Positions 16,882 to 26,573 are shown, counted from the first letter of the stretch. The stretch is 59,694 nucleotides of DNA from an uncultured Allomuricauda sp. (GCA_937899065.1 CALBPG010000255.1:1-59694), one strand, 5' to 3'. Made by a program: numbers and translations. The notes: generated from the letters alone by a model not told the origin.

Positions 16882-18666
16882 ATGGACCTCCAAACTCTTG
16901 ATTACGCCATAATTTTTGGTTTTTTCGCACTGGTACTCGGCATCGGGTTCTATGTTTCCAAAAAATCAGGCGCTAACACCACAGAATATTTCTTATCGGG
17001 TCGAAACATGCCCTGGTGGCTTTTGGGGTGCTCCATGGTGGCCACCACATTTTCAACAGACACGCCAAATCTCGTCACGGATTTTGTCCGTACCGACGGG
17101 GTATCTGGCAATTGGGGTTGGTGGGCATTTCTATTAACCGGATTGTTGACCGTTTTTGTCTACGCCAAACTATGGCGTAAATCAAATGTGGCCACTGATA
17201 TGGAATTCTATGAATTGAGATACGGCGGAAAACCTGCTGCATTTTTAAGAGGTTTTCGGTCTTTGTATTTAGGTATTATTTTCAATGTCATGGCGATGTC
17301 TGCGGTAACCTTGGCCGCTATTAAAATCGGGCAGGTGATGTTAGGCATATCTCCACTTACCACTGTTTTGGTAGCCGGTTCGATTACCATGATTTTTAGT
17401 GCTATTGGAGGTTTCCGTGGTGTAGTGTATACTGATTTTGTACTCTTTTTTCTGGCGATGGCTGGGGCTATCGGAGGTGCTATTTATTTGGTCAATATTC
17501 CTGAGGTTGGGGGATTATCCAATATTTTGGAAAATGACTTGGTCAAAAGCAAGATGTCCATACTCCCGGATTTTTCGGATACAGAGGCTTTAGTGACGGT
17601 ATTTATCGTTCCCATTGCGGTGCAGTGGTGGAGTTCTTGGTATCCAGGCGGAGAACCTGGAGGTGGTGGCTACATCGCGCAACGGATGTTGGCGGCAAAA
17701 AATGAAAACCATGCTGTAGGCGCCACTTTTTTCTTTAACATTCTGCACTATGCGCTCCGTCCGTGGCCCTGGATATTGGTTGCTTTGGCTTCCTTAGTGG
17801 TATTTCCCGATTTGGAAAGTATTCGGCAAGCTTTTCCCAATATTGAAGAAAGTAAATTGGGGCATGATTTGGCCTATTCTGACATGCTGACCAAACTCAC
17901 ATCAGGATTACTCGGCATTGTCTTGGCTTCCTTGGGAGCTGCATACATGTCAACCATTTCCACCCACCTGAATTGGGGTTCCTCCTACGTGGTCAATGAT
18001 TTTTATAAGCAACAGATAAACAAAAAGGCTACAGAGAAGGAACTCGTTAACGTAGGGCGAATTACAACTGTGGTGCTCATGGTGCTTAGCGCTCTGTTCG
18101 CTTTGGCGCTGACCAATGCCGTGCAGCTTTTTGATATTATTATCATGTTTGGTGCTGGCACAGGTCTGATTTTTATTTTGCGCTGGTTTTGGTGGCGCAT
18201 CAATGCTTGGAGTGAGATTGTTGCCATGTTTTTTTCAGGATTTATTTCTTTACTTTTTTGGCAATATGAAGACGCTCTTTTTTTGGCGGAAGGTGCTCCA
18301 TTTCCGTCTTGGAGCAAATTTCTATTGGTAGTGCTATTAACAACCACCGTTTGGCTCGTAATTACTTATGTCACAAAACCAGAAAGCAAGGAGACCTTGA
18401 AAAAATTCTATGAAAAAACACAACCTGGAGGGCCAGGCTGGGCTAAAATCAGAAAAGAAGCAAATATCACAGATAACCAAAAATGGTCGGTACCTTCAGG
18501 AGTTATGGCCATGCTGATTGGTACAGTATTAGTCTATGGTAGCCTTTTTGCCACCGGAAACTGGATTTATGGCAATTACGGATTGGCGGCTATATTAACC
18601 TTTGTGGTTTTGGTTTCCGCAATCGCCCTGCAAAGGGTATGGCGAAAAATGAAAGACGTTTTCTGA
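16882..18666 (+). CDS. Sodium:solute symporter (SSS family)
   Basis: This 594-residue Na+-coupled inner-membrane transporter has about 13-14 helices. Typical SSS features are the N-terminal FGFFALVLGIGFYVSKK, TTEYFLSGRNMPWW, FSTDTPNLVTDFVRTDG, a conserved IGGFRGVVYTD and the AAYMSTISTHLNWGSSYVV motif near the sodium site. It resembles the Bacteroidota subgroup often annotated as sialic acid/glucose-type symporters. The substrate is not deducible. It has its own divergent promoter region with the TSUP gene; a TATCTTTA box at 16854-16861 is a partial -7 match. Confidence 0.92.
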   Translation: MDLQTLDYAIIFGFFALVLGIGFYVSKKSGANTTEYFLSGRNMPWWLLGCSMVATTFSTDTPNLVTDFVRTDGVSGNWGWWAFLLTGLLTVFVYAKLWRKSNVATDMEFYELRYGGKPAAFLRGFRSLYLGIIFNVMAMSAVTLAAIKIGQVMLGISPLTTVLVAGSITMIFSAIGGFRGVVYTDFVLFFLAMAGAIGGAIYLVNIPEVGGLSNILENDLVKSKMSILPDFSDTEALVTVFIVPIAVQWWSSWYPGGEPGGGGYIAQRMLAAKNENHAVGATFFFNILHYALRPWPWILVALASLVVFPDLESIRQAFPNIEESKLGHDLAYSDMLTKLTSGLLGIVLASLGAAYMSTISTHLNWGSSYVVNDFYKQQINKKATEKELVNVGRITTVVLMVLSALFALALTNAVQLFDIIIMFGAGTGLIFILRWFWWRINAWSEIVAMFFSGFISLLFWQYEDALFLAEGAPFPSWSKFLLVVLLTTTVWLVITYVTKPESKETLKKFYEKTQPGGPGWAKIRKEANITDNQKWSVPSGVMAMLIGTVLVYGSLFATGNWIYGNYGLAAILTFVVLVSAIALQRVWRKMKDVF

Positions 18667-18747
18667 TATAGGAAACCGAATTGTTCCAGGGGGTACCTTT
18701 GTAAAGAATGACCATTTTTTTGGTAATTGTTGGCCAACCTTTCCTTT

Positions 18748-19338
18748 CTATGCTCGAAGTTCTAATAGTCGCGCTACGTACTTTCCGATAACATCAAACT
18801 CCAAGTTCACTACTGAACCTACTTTATAGGTTTTGAAACAGGTGTTTTCATAAGTGTATGGGATAATGGCAACACTAAATCCATTGTTTTTAGAATCCAC
18901 CACCGTCAAGCTTACGCCATCAACAGTTATAGAACCTTTTTCAATGGTTACCTGACTGAGACCGGGGTCGTATTCAAATGTAAAAGACCAACTTCCATCC
19001 ACTTCTGCAATAGCCGTGCAACGGGCCGTCAGATCCACGTGACCTTGAACAATATGGCCATCCAGTCGAGCGCCAAGTTGCATTCCCCTCTCCAAATTCA
19101 CCAAGTCTCCTTCGGACCAAGTTCCCAGATTGGTTTTATTCAAGGTTTCCTCAATAGCGGTAACGGTATATGAATCCTCATTTTGCTCAACTACCGTTAA
19201 GCAAACTCCATTATGGGAAACACTTTGGTCTACTTTGAGTTCCTTGGCCAAGGGTGTCGCAATAGTAACGTGCAGATTCGATTGCTCTTTCTCTAGTTTT
19301 TCAACCCTTCCCAAAGTCTCGATGATTCCTGTGAACAT
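18748..19338 (-). CDS. ribE: Riboflavin synthase alpha chain
   Basis: Converts two molecules of 6,7-dimethyl-8-ribityllumazine to riboflavin in the cytoplasm. The 196-residue length, the N-terminal MFTGIIETLG and the two lumazine-binding repeats (SVSHNGVCLTV near 40 and SITVDGVSLTV near 136) are diagnostic. It is not clustered with other rib genes. It diverges from pdxA across 61 nt, a short AT-rich region with overlapping TAATTTTA boxes on both strands that could serve both directions. Its 3' end converges on the sodium:solute symporter gene. Confidence 0.96.
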   Translation of the reverse strand: MFTGIIETLGRVEKLEKEQSNLHVTIATPLAKELKVDQSVSHNGVCLTVVEQNEDSYTVTAIEETLNKTNLGTWSEGDLVNLERGMQLGARLDGHIVQGHVDLTARCTAIAEVDGSWSFTFEYDPGLSQVTIEKGSITVDGVSLTVVDSKNNGFSVAIIPYTYENTCFKTYKVGSVVNLEFDVIGKYVARLLELRA

Positions 19339-19399
19339 GTGTTTTTTAATTGAGTAATTTTACAGGATAAAATTAGCCATTACTGGGCGACTACACCAT

Positions 19400-20446
19400 A
19401 TGAAAGAAAAGGAAAAAATAAGGTTGGGCATTTCCATTGGCGACCCTAATGGAATTGGGTGTGAAGTAGCGCTAAAAACCTTTGAAGATTCGCGAATGCT
19501 TGACTTTTGTACCCCGGTCATTTTTGCTTCCAATAAAATGATATCCTCACAAAAAAACCATTTGGGGATTGATATACGATTCAACGGCGTGAAAGAACCT
19601 TCTCAGGCCTTGGACGGAAAAGTAAATGTGGTCAACATTTCGAAAAACGATCCAAAACTGGATTTTGGACAGGCTACTTCAGAGGCAGGAGCCTATGCCA
19701 TTGAATCACTGACAGCTGCTGTCAAGTCACTTAAGCAGAATCATGTAGACCTTTTGGTTACGGCACCTATCAATAAGAACAATGTGCAATCTGAAACCTT
19801 CACTTTTCCTGGGCATACTGATTACTTGAATCAAGAATTGGAAGGAGATAGTTTGATGTTCATGATAACGGATAGCTTGAAGGTAGGTTTGCTTACCGAT
19901 CATATCGCTGTAAAAGAAGTGGCACAAAGCATCACTCCAAAACTGATTCGGGAAAAGGTAAAGACCATTGAACAATCCTTGAGAATGGATTTTGGTATTC
20001 GTAAGCCAAAAATCGCATTATTGGGTATAAATCCGCATAGCGGAGACAATGGAACGATAGGTGAAGAAGACGACAAAATTCTGAAACCGGTTGTAGAAGC
20101 GCTTTTTGAAGAAGGGTCTCTGGTGTACGGCCCATATTCGGCAGATAGTTTTTTCGGCTCCAATAATTTCAAAAGTTTTGATGCGATTCTAGCCGCGTAT
20201 CACGACCAAGGGCTGATTCCTTTTAAAACCCTTTCGTTCGGCAAAGGAGTAAATTATACGGCAGGGTTGAGCAAGGTTCGGACCTCACCTGACCATGGAA
20301 CAGCTTACGAAATCGCAGGCAAAGGAGTGGCCGACCCTAGTTCGTTCAAAGAAGCGGTTTTTTCTGCCCTGAAGATTTTCAAACAACGAAAAGAATACAG
20401 GGAGTTGACCCAGAATCCGCTCCAAAAACAAAGAACCAAAAAATAA
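19400..20446 (+). CDS. pdxA: 4-hydroxythreonine-4-phosphate dehydrogenase
   Basis: NAD-dependent enzyme of the DXP-dependent pyridoxal 5'-phosphate pathway, 348 residues. Conserved motifs: ISIGDPNGIGCEVAL at the N-terminus, LVTAPINKNN, FPGHTDYL with a metal-ligand His, LGINPHSGDNGTIG, AYHDQGLIPFK with another metal His, and VRTSPDHGTAYEIAG with the third. All three metal-binding His are present. No partner pdxJ is visible in the window. The start at 19400 precedes the conserved core by the normal distance. Confidence 0.96.
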   Translation: MKEKEKIRLGISIGDPNGIGCEVALKTFEDSRMLDFCTPVIFASNKMISSQKNHLGIDIRFNGVKEPSQALDGKVNVVNISKNDPKLDFGQATSEAGAYAIESLTAAVKSLKQNHVDLLVTAPINKNNVQSETFTFPGHTDYLNQELEGDSLMFMITDSLKVGLLTDHIAVKEVAQSITPKLIREKVKTIEQSLRMDFGIRKPKIALLGINPHSGDNGTIGEEDDKILKPVVEALFEEGSLVYGPYSADSFFGSNNFKSFDAILAAYHDQGLIPFKTLSFGKGVNYTAGLSKVRTSPDHGTAYEIAGKGVADPSSFKEAVFSALKIFKQRKEYRELTQNPLQKQRTKK

Positions 20447-20479
20447 CGAGCCAATTTTGTGCGAAATACAGTTTACAAA

Positions 20480-20509
20480 TTGCACGTTTTTAAATAAATA
20501 GTATCTTTG
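20480..20509 (+). promoter_or_regulatory. Bacteroidota sigma-A promoter of yceD-rpmF
   Basis: TTG (20480-20482), a 19-nt spacer and TATCTTTG (20502-20509) match the Bacteroidota -33/-7 consensus TTG-N19-TAnnTTTG exactly. Transcription would start near 20516, about 36 nt before the yceD ATG. Confidence 0.8.
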
Positions 20510-20551
20510 CACCCGCCTTAAAGGCAAAGCGGTTAAAACCACCAGTGGACC

Positions 20552-21088
20552 ATGAAGAATGAGCTAAAGGAATTCACCATTCCTTTTTCAGGTTTGAAAC
20601 AAGGAAAACACGAGTATGGTTTTGTCGTGGACAATACGTTCTTTGATGCTTTCGGATACCAAGAGTTCAATAGCACCACCTTGCAAAATGAGGCGGTTTT
20701 GAACAAGATGTCCAATATGATGGAGTTGGAATTGCGCACCACCGGAACAGTCAATGTCGATTGTGATGTTACGGGGGAGCCTTTCGACTTATCCATTGAA
20801 GGAGATTTAAAATTGGTAGTCAAGTTTGGGGAGTTTTATGACGATGAAAATGATGAAATTTTAATTCTGCCCCACGGAGAACATCAACTCAATATTGCGC
20901 AATACGTATATGAAATGTCGGTTTTGGCAGTTCCTCAAAAGAAGGTGCATCCAGGCGTTTTGGACGGTAGTTTGAAATCGAAAGTATTGGACAAGTTGAA
21001 TGAATTACAACCCAAAGAGGAAAAAACATCCTCAGAAGATAACGATCCCAGATGGGATGATTTGAAAAAATTATTAACGGACAAATAG
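20552..21088 (+). CDS. YceD/DUF177 family protein
   Basis: The 178-residue cytoplasmic protein matches the DUF177 (YceD) family, which is encoded just before rpmF in many bacteria and is implicated in 23S rRNA and ribosome maturation. Recognisable parts are TTGTVNVDCDVTGEPF, with the paired Cys region reduced to one Cys, the acidic EFYDDENDEI segment, and the C-terminal DPRWDDLKKLL. It lies 6 nt before rpmF on the same transcript behind a perfect promoter. Confidence 0.88.
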   Translation: MKNELKEFTIPFSGLKQGKHEYGFVVDNTFFDAFGYQEFNSTTLQNEAVLNKMSNMMELELRTTGTVNVDCDVTGEPFDLSIEGDLKLVVKFGEFYDDENDEILILPHGEHQLNIAQYVYEMSVLAVPQKKVHPGVLDGSLKSKVLDKLNELQPKEEKTSSEDNDPRWDDLKKLLTDK

Positions 21089-21094
21089 GAAACA

Positions 21095-21295
21095 ATGGCA
21101 CATCCTAAAAGAAAAACTTCAAAAACCCGCAGGGATAAAAGAAGAACGCATTACAAAGCTAGCATGCCTACTATCGCCAAGGATTCAACCACGGGCGAAA
21201 TGCATTTGTACCACCGTGCACACTGGCACGAAGGTAAATTGTATTACCGCGGCCAAGTTTTGGTAGACAAAACTGAAGAAGAATCTGCGGCCTAA
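21095..21295 (+). CDS. rpmF: 50S ribosomal protein L32
   Basis: Small basic large-subunit ribosomal protein of 66 residues. The N-terminus [20 protein letters not shown] is diagnostic. The zinc-binding Cys pairs found in some L32 proteins are absent, with [17 protein letters not shown] in that region, as is common in Bacteroidota. It is cotranscribed with yceD and followed by a strong intrinsic terminator. Confidence 0.97.
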   Translation: MAHPKRKTSKTRRDKRRTHYKASMPTIAKDSTTGEMHLYHRAHWHEGKLYYRGQVLVDKTEEESAA

Positions 21296-21317
21296 GTTTA
21301 GCGCAAAGCATTCATGG

Positions 21318-21349
21318 AACTCCCGTTTTAGAACACGGGAGTTTTTTTA
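21318..21349 (+). terminator. Intrinsic terminator after rpmF
   Basis: An 8-bp stem AACTCCCG (21318-21325) / CGGGAGTT (21336-21343) with a 10-nt loop is followed by a T-run. It separates the yceD-rpmF unit from fabH. Confidence 0.85.
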
Positions 21350-21465
21350 TGGAGAAAACCCAAATGTAAAAACCAACTGGTTTTAGCTCAATATTCGAAG
21401 AAATTGACTAATTTTCATCACTTTTTGGTCAAATTTCAACGTTTTTGACAAAAAAAGGCACTAGT

Positions 21466-22461
21466 ATGAAAAAAACGAAAGCAGCAATCACCGCTGTGGG
21501 AGCATACCTACCCGACTATGTTTTATCCAATGCGATTTTGGAGACCATGGTCGACACCAATGATGAATGGATTACTACGCGAACGGGTATCAAGGAACGT
21601 AGAATTCTCAAAGAAGAAAATGCCGGAACGTCGTTTATGGCGATAAAAGCGGCAGAAGACCTCCTCCAAAAAAGAGGATTAGACCCCAAAGAAATTGACT
21701 TTGTTTTAGTGGCTACGGCCACACCTGATTTACCTGTTGCGGCTACCGCGGCTTATGTGGCCTCCGAAATTGGTGCTGTGAACGCTTTTGCATATGATTT
21801 GCAGGCGGCCTGTTCCAGTTTTCTCTATGGCATGTCTACGGCGGCGAGTTATATCGAATCAGGACGATACAAGAAAGTATTGCTGATTGGCGCCGACAAA
21901 ATGTCTTCAATTATTGATTACACCGACCGCACCACCTGTATCATTTTTGGAGATGGCGCGGGCGCAGCCCTTTTTGAACCTAACGAAGAAGGTTTGGGGT
22001 TGCAGGATGAACATTTACGGTCAGATGGTATTGGACGTCAATTCTTGAAAATAGAAGCTGGTGGATCCATTTTACCTCCGAGTGCAGAGACGGTAGCGAA
22101 CAAACAGCACTATGTGCAACAAGATGGAAAATCTGTTTTCAAGTTTGCCGTATCGAACATGGCCGATGTTTCAAAGATGGTCATGGACCGTAATGAACTA
22201 ATCCATGATGATGTACAGTGGTTGGTACCGCATCAGGCCAATAAGCGTATTATTGATGCTACTGCCAAACGAATGGGCCTATCGGATGAAAAGGTGATGA
22301 TGAACATTCATAAGTATGGCAACACTACATCTGCCACGTTACCCTTGCTTTTGAATGATTATGAAAGCAAGCTCAAAAAAGGAGACAACCTTATCTTCGC
22401 TGCCTTTGGTGGCGGATTCACTTGGGGTGCCATTTATTTGAAATGGGCCTATAATTCTTAA
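21466..22461 (+). CDS. fabH: 3-oxoacyl-ACP synthase III
   Basis: Initiates fatty-acid synthesis by condensing an acyl-CoA with malonyl-ACP. From the ATG at 21466 it has 331 residues; a TTG seven codons earlier is less likely. The catalytic triad is visible: Cys in DLQAACSSFLYG, His in VPHQANKRI and Asn in YGNTTSATLPLLL. The ending GGGFTWGAIYLKW is typical. It stands 27 nt ahead of accB, so the fabH-accB-accC cluster supplies starter condensation and malonyl-CoA together. Confidence 0.95.
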   Translation: MKKTKAAITAVGAYLPDYVLSNAILETMVDTNDEWITTRTGIKERRILKEENAGTSFMAIKAAEDLLQKRGLDPKEIDFVLVATATPDLPVAATAAYVASEIGAVNAFAYDLQAACSSFLYGMSTAASYIESGRYKKVLLIGADKMSSIIDYTDRTTCIIFGDGAGAALFEPNEEGLGLQDEHLRSDGIGRQFLKIEAGGSILPPSAETVANKQHYVQQDGKSVFKFAVSNMADVSKMVMDRNELIHDDVQWLVPHQANKRIIDATAKRMGLSDEKVMMNIHKYGNTTSATLPLLLNDYESKLKKGDNLIFAAFGGGFTWGAIYLKWAYNS

Positions 22462-22487
22462 AAGCACAACTAACTAAAACCCTTCAA

Positions 22488-22985
22488 ATGGATATTAAGG
22501 AAATTCAAAGTTTAATCAAGTTCGTCGCCAAATCCGGTGCGAGCGAGGTGAAGCTAGAGATGGAAGATGTAAAAATCACCATTAGAACAGGTTCTGGAGT
22601 ATCAGCTCCTGAGACCACCATCGTACAGCAAATCCCAATGGCAGCAGCTCCAGCGGCACCAGTAGCGGCAACGCCTACTGCCCCGGCCCCAGCAGCAACT
22701 CCACCTGCCGCCGAAACTCCAGCTCCGGCGGAAGAGGATTCAAAATACATTACCATAAAATCGCCTATTATAGGTACATTTTATCGTAAACCTTCTCCCG
22801 ACAAGCCGGTTTTTGTAGAAGTGGGCAGTACTATCAATCAGGGCGATGTGCTTTGTGTGATTGAAGCCATGAAACTTTTCAATGATATCGAATCAGAGGT
22901 TTCGGGTAAAATCGTAAAAGTCTTGGTTGAAGATTCTTCTCCAGTGGAATTTGACCAACCGCTATTCTTGGTAGATCCTAGTTAG
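22488..22985 (+). CDS. accB: Biotin carboxyl carrier protein of acetyl-CoA carboxylase
   Basis: Carries the biotin that shuttles CO2 in malonyl-CoA synthesis. The 165 residues comprise an N-terminal helical segment, a flexible Ala/Pro-rich linker (~50-85) and a C-terminal biotinyl domain with the attachment motif EAMKL, the modified lysine being K129. The linker is compositionally biased, and open frames on its opposite strand are artefacts of that bias. It is followed by accC after an 81-nt gap filled by an imperfect inverted repeat. Confidence 0.95.
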   Translation: MDIKEIQSLIKFVAKSGASEVKLEMEDVKITIRTGSGVSAPETTIVQQIPMAAAPAAPVAATPTAPAPAATPPAAETPAPAEEDSKYITIKSPIIGTFYRKPSPDKPVFVEVGSTINQGDVLCVIEAMKLFNDIESEVSGKIVKVLVEDSSPVEFDQPLFLVDPS

Positions 22986-22989
22986 AAAT

Positions 22990-23050
22990 TTCAATATTCA
23001 AATCCCAAATCCAAAACAAAAGCTTGGAATTTGGCGCTTGGAATTTGAAT
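22990..23050. repeat. Imperfect palindromic intergenic repeat between accB and accC
   Basis: The left arm around 22995-23014 (ATTCAAATCCCAAATCCAA) is nearly complementary to the right arm around 23024-23050, which itself contains two TTGGAATTTG-like copies. Similar A/T-rich CCAAAT-type intergenic repeats are common in Flavobacteriia. It sits inside a presumed operon and has no T-run, so it may act on mRNA stability rather than as a terminator. Confidence 0.5.
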
Positions 23051-23066
23051 TTTTAAACCGGAAGTT

Positions 23067-24419
23067 ATGTTCAAAAAAATATTGATTGCCAACAGAGGGG
23101 AAATCGCACTTCGTATTATCAGAACGTGCAAGGAAATGGGCATTAAGACCGTAGCGGTTTATTCAAAAGCCGATGAAGAAAGCCTTCATGTTCGTTTTGC
23201 GGATGAAGCCGTTTGCATTGGTCCAGCTCCCAGTAGCGAATCCTATTTGAAGATTCCAAATATTATAGCGGCAGCAGAAATCACCAATGCTGATGCCATT
23301 CACCCAGGCTATGGGTTTCTTTCGGAAAACTCCAAGTTCTCCAAGATTTGCGCGGAGCACGAGATTAAGTTTATCGGCGCGTCTGGTGAGCAAATCGATA
23401 AAATGGGGGATAAGGCTACCGCCAAGGAAACCATGAAGAAAGCAGGTGTACCAACCATTCCTGGCTCAGAAGGTTTGCTTAAGGATGCTGACCACGCAAA
23501 AAAGGAAGCCAAGAAAATGGGCTATCCTGTAATGATAAAAGCCACCGCGGGAGGGGGCGGAAAAGGAATGCGTGCGATTTGGAGTGAAGAAGAATTGCAG
23601 GGTAATTTCGAAAGTGCCGTCCAAGAAGCAACTGCAGCCTTTGGCAATGGGGGAATGTACATGGAAAAACTCATTGAAGAACCCCGTCACATAGAAATTC
23701 AAGTGGTAGGAGACCAGTATGGCAAAGCTTGTCACCTTTCCGAAAGGGATTGTTCGGTACAACGACGTCACCAAAAATTGACCGAAGAGACGCCTTCTCC
23801 TTTCATGACCGACAAACTCCGTGAAGAGATGGGCGCAGCGGCAGTAAAGGCAGCAGAGTACATCAAGTATGAAGGTGCGGGAACCGTAGAATTTTTGGTC
23901 GATAAGCACCGTAATTTCTACTTTATGGAAATGAATACCCGTATTCAGGTAGAACACCCAATTACGGAGCAGGTTATTGATTATGATTTGATTCGCGAAC
24001 AAATTTTGGTTGCTGGAGGTGTTCCTATCTCTGGGAAAAATTACGTTCCCAAACTGTGCTCCATTGAGTGTCGAATTAACGCCGAAGACCCTTACAATGA
24101 TTTTAGACCTTCGCCTGGGGTAATTACCACATTGCACACACCAGGAGGACATGGCGTTCGTTTGGATACCCACGTGTACAGCGGATATAAAATTCCGCCG
24201 AATTACGATTCAATGATTGCGAAGTTGATTACCACCGCACAAACGCGCGAAGAAGCGATCAACAAGATGCGTAGGGCTTTGGATGAGTTCGTGATTGAAG
24301 GTATCAAAACCACCATTCCGTTCCACAGACAATTGATGGACCATCCGGATTATTTGGCAGGGAATTACACTACCAAATTCATGGAGGATTTTGAAATCAG
24401 CGAAAAATATCAATATTAA
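23067..24419 (+). CDS. accC: Biotin carboxylase subunit of acetyl-CoA carboxylase
   Basis: ATP-grasp enzyme that carboxylates biotin on AccB. The 450 residues are full length: N-terminal [17 protein letters not shown], the glycine-rich ATP lid [12 protein letters not shown], the metal and bicarbonate site [14 protein letters not shown], and RINAEDP. It ends in a strong terminator that closes the fabH-accB-accC unit. The carboxyltransferase subunits are not in the window. Confidence 0.97.
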   Translation: MFKKILIANRGEIALRIIRTCKEMGIKTVAVYSKADEESLHVRFADEAVCIGPAPSSESYLKIPNIIAAAEITNADAIHPGYGFLSENSKFSKICAEHEIKFIGASGEQIDKMGDKATAKETMKKAGVPTIPGSEGLLKDADHAKKEAKKMGYPVMIKATAGGGGKGMRAIWSEEELQGNFESAVQEATAAFGNGGMYMEKLIEEPRHIEIQVVGDQYGKACHLSERDCSVQRRHQKLTEETPSPFMTDKLREEMGAAAVKAAEYIKYEGAGTVEFLVDKHRNFYFMEMNTRIQVEHPITEQVIDYDLIREQILVAGGVPISGKNYVPKLCSIECRINAEDPYNDFRPSPGVITTLHTPGGHGVRLDTHVYSGYKIPPNYDSMIAKLITTAQTREEAINKMRRALDEFVIEGIKTTIPFHRQLMDHPDYLAGNYTTKFMEDFEISEKYQY

Positions 24420-24424
24420 AATAT

Positions 24425-24449
24425 ACCCCGATGCAAATCGGGGTTTTTT
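24425..24449 (+). terminator. Intrinsic terminator after accC
   Basis: An 8-bp stem ACCCCGAT (24425-24432) / ATCGGGGT (24437-24444) with a GCAA tetraloop is followed by T residues. An ATG at 24431 lies inside the hairpin, which argues against its use as a start for the next gene. Confidence 0.85.
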
Positions 24450-24454
24450 GTGTT

Positions 24455-25573
24455 TTGACGTTTAGTTATTGGGAACATAAAACCTGGTTTTCTGGAATCG
24501 ACTTTACCATAGTGGGTAGTGGTCTCGTGGGCCTTTCTTGTGCTTTGCGATTGCGAGAACGCTATCCAAAAAGTAAAATTTTGGTACTGGAAAGAGGTGT
24601 CTTGCCGAACGGTGCTAGCACCAAAAATGCCGGTTTTGCTTGTTTTGGAAGCGTTTCCGAAGTACTATCGGACCTACAAACCCATTCGGAAGAAGAGGTC
24701 ATCGAACTGGTAAAACAACGTTATGACGGGATTCAGAAGCTTAGAAAGCTGTTGGGAGATGATGCTTTGGGATATGAACAACATATGGGGCATGAGGTAT
24801 TTCTCGAAAAGGATGAAGCCTTACGAGAAAAATGTTTGCAGCAGGTTTCTTATCTAAACCAGCTTTTGGGGGTGGTTTTTCAGAAACCTCCATTTGAGAT
24901 TACCCCAAATCGCTTTGCTTTTCAAGGAGTATATTCCAAATACATCTCGCATACCTTAGAAGGGCAGATTGATACAGGTGGTATGATGGCCGCACTCATT
25001 CAGAACTGCTTTCGTGCCAACATCCGAATTTTAATTGGAATTGAAGTCAAAGCATGCGAAGACCATGGACAATCTGCTACGGTAGCATGTGAAGGATTTA
25101 CTTTTGAAACCAAAAAAGCATGTATCGCCAATAATGGTTTTGCAAGCTCATTGCTTCCCGAAATCAAAGTACAACCTGCACGCGCCCAAGTCTTGGTAAC
25201 TGAACCTATACCCGATCTGCCTATTCAAGGCACTTTTCATTTGGATGAAGGATATTATTATTTCAGGAATATCGACAATCGAATCCTCCTTGGAGGTGGG
25301 CGGAACTTGGATTTCAAGGCTGAAGAAACGACAAAAATGGATACTACCCCCATCATTCAAGACGCACTAGACCAACTGCTAAGAGATGTAATCCTACCCA
25401 AACAGCCCGTTAACGTTGCACAACGTTGGAGCGGTATTATGGGCGTAGGCACACAAAAGAAGCCTATTGTCAAAACACTTTCACAAAATGTATTTTGTGG
25501 AGTTCGGTTGGGCGGAATGGGTGTTGCTTTGGGAAGTCTTGTTGGGAACAAGTTGGGCGAATTGCCAGAATAA
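24455..25573 (+). CDS. FAD-dependent oxidoreductase (DAO / glycine-D-amino-acid oxidase family)
   Basis: This soluble flavoprotein has a Rossmann dinucleotide fold at the N-terminus (FTIVGSGLVGLSCALRLRE), the motif GASTKNAGFACFG that positions the flavin in DAO-family enzymes, and a C-terminal FAD closure (QRWSGIMGVGTQKKPIV, GVRLGGMGVALGS). TTG at 24455 is taken as the start: it gives a SYWEHK-type N-terminus and lies just past the accC terminator. Length about 372 residues. The substrate is unknown; amine or amino-acid oxidation is inferred from the fold. Confidence 0.85.
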   Translation: MTFSYWEHKTWFSGIDFTIVGSGLVGLSCALRLRERYPKSKILVLERGVLPNGASTKNAGFACFGSVSEVLSDLQTHSEEEVIELVKQRYDGIQKLRKLLGDDALGYEQHMGHEVFLEKDEALREKCLQQVSYLNQLLGVVFQKPPFEITPNRFAFQGVYSKYISHTLEGQIDTGGMMAALIQNCFRANIRILIGIEVKACEDHGQSATVACEGFTFETKKACIANNGFASSLLPEIKVQPARAQVLVTEPIPDLPIQGTFHLDEGYYYFRNIDNRILLGGGRNLDFKAEETTKMDTTPIIQDALDQLLRDVILPKQPVNVAQRWSGIMGVGTQKKPIVKTLSQNVFCGVRLGGMGVALGSLVGNKLGELPE

Positions 25574-25760
25574 AAACAACGTAGTTTTAAGGGCTGTTTG
25601 CAGAAGACGGAGAGATTAGTTTCATAATCTTCAATTTCCCAATCCATGCTGAATATCTCCGAATTAGCTTGTCGACTTTACCGGAAATTCCCGAACTTCA
25701 CTTAGGCGTGCCGAACGTGTTTGGGTATTGTCAACACTCATGAGAACCAAGCCATCAAGA

Positions 25761-26573
25761 ATGAAGGAAATAGAAACCTATATCGTTGATTCCTTTACAG
25801 ACGAACCTTTTAAAGGAAATCCCGCAGGGGTCTGTATTTTAAAGAATGAACTGTCTGATGTGGAAATGCTTTCCATCGCAAAAGAATTGGGACTATCGGA
25901 AACGGCATTCATCGGAGTGCTAAATGAGAACAATGAATATCCGATACGGTTCTTTTCACCGGTAATGGAAATACCGTTATGTGGACATGCTACGCTTGCT
26001 TCTTCAAAAGTTCTTTTTGAAAGAAACGGACAAAATTCACTCGCTTTTGTAAACATTCAGAACCTAAAACTACCCATTGAACGTAATGAGGAATTCATTA
26101 AAATGGGATTTCCAATTTATGATACAGTTTCTAAAGAAGTACCTTTTGAATTACTGGTAGCGCTTGGAGTTAAGGAAGTGAGCAATAGCGTATACAATGC
26201 CGAAACCAAAATCTTACTACTTGAAATTCAGAGTGCAGAAGTATTGAAAAACCTAACACCTGATTTTGACAAGTTAAAAAAGTCTCATAGTGAGATTAAC
26301 GGTGTATTGGTGACAGCACTTTCACCAAAAGAGAATTTTGACTTTGAATCCAGATATTTTTGGCCCTGGAGCGGAACCAATGAAGACCCCGTAACCGGTG
26401 GAACACACACTTTTCTGTCAAAATATTGGGGAAAGAAATTGAATAAGTCAAAAATGAACTCGTTCCAATGTTCAGAAAGAACTGGATTTATGGAAGTCGA
26501 ATTATTGGATGAGAAGTATATGACGATAAGAAGCAAAGCTCAAATTGTCCTGAAAGGAACATTGCGAATTTGA
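25761..26573 (+). CDS. PhzF-family isomerase/epimerase-like protein
   Basis: From the ATG at 25761 it has 270 residues beginning KEIETYIVDSFTDEPFKGNP, the standard start of the family; an ATG seven codons upstream (25740) and a TTG at 25728 are alternatives. Typical segments: GNPAGVC, LSETAFIG with the catalytic Glu position (SETAF), CGHATLAS, and the C-terminal NEDPVTGGTHTFL. PhzF-like proteins isomerise small acids, as in phenazine synthesis, but most homologues have unknown substrates and no phenazine genes are nearby. It is convergent with the ABC ATPase gene across a long nested hairpin. Confidence 0.87.
   Translation: MKEIETYIVDSFTDEPFKGNPAGVCILKNELSDVEMLSIAKELGLSETAFIGVLNENNEYPIRFFSPVMEIPLCGHATLASSKVLFERNGQNSLAFVNIQNLKLPIERNEEFIKMGFPIYDTVSKEVPFELLVALGVKEVSNSVYNAETKILLLEIQSAEVLKNLTPDFDKLKKSHSEINGVLVTALSPKENFDFESRYFWPWSGTNEDPVTGGTHTFLSKYWGKKLNKSKMNSFQCSERTGFMEVELLDEKYMTIRSKAQIVLKGTLRI

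Noticed and set aside
23466-24173. Long open frame (235 codons) antisense to accC
   Set aside because: It is a shadow of a highly conserved gene, has no recognisable domain and no promoter.
24431-24454. ATG start of the FAD oxidoreductase at 24431
   Set aside because: It lies in the loop of the accC terminator; TTG at 24455 gives the conserved N-terminus.
25685-25693. A third CGGGAATTT box (minus strand)
   Set aside because: No TTGTTT follows at 11 nt and no gene start lies suitably downstream; probably chance.
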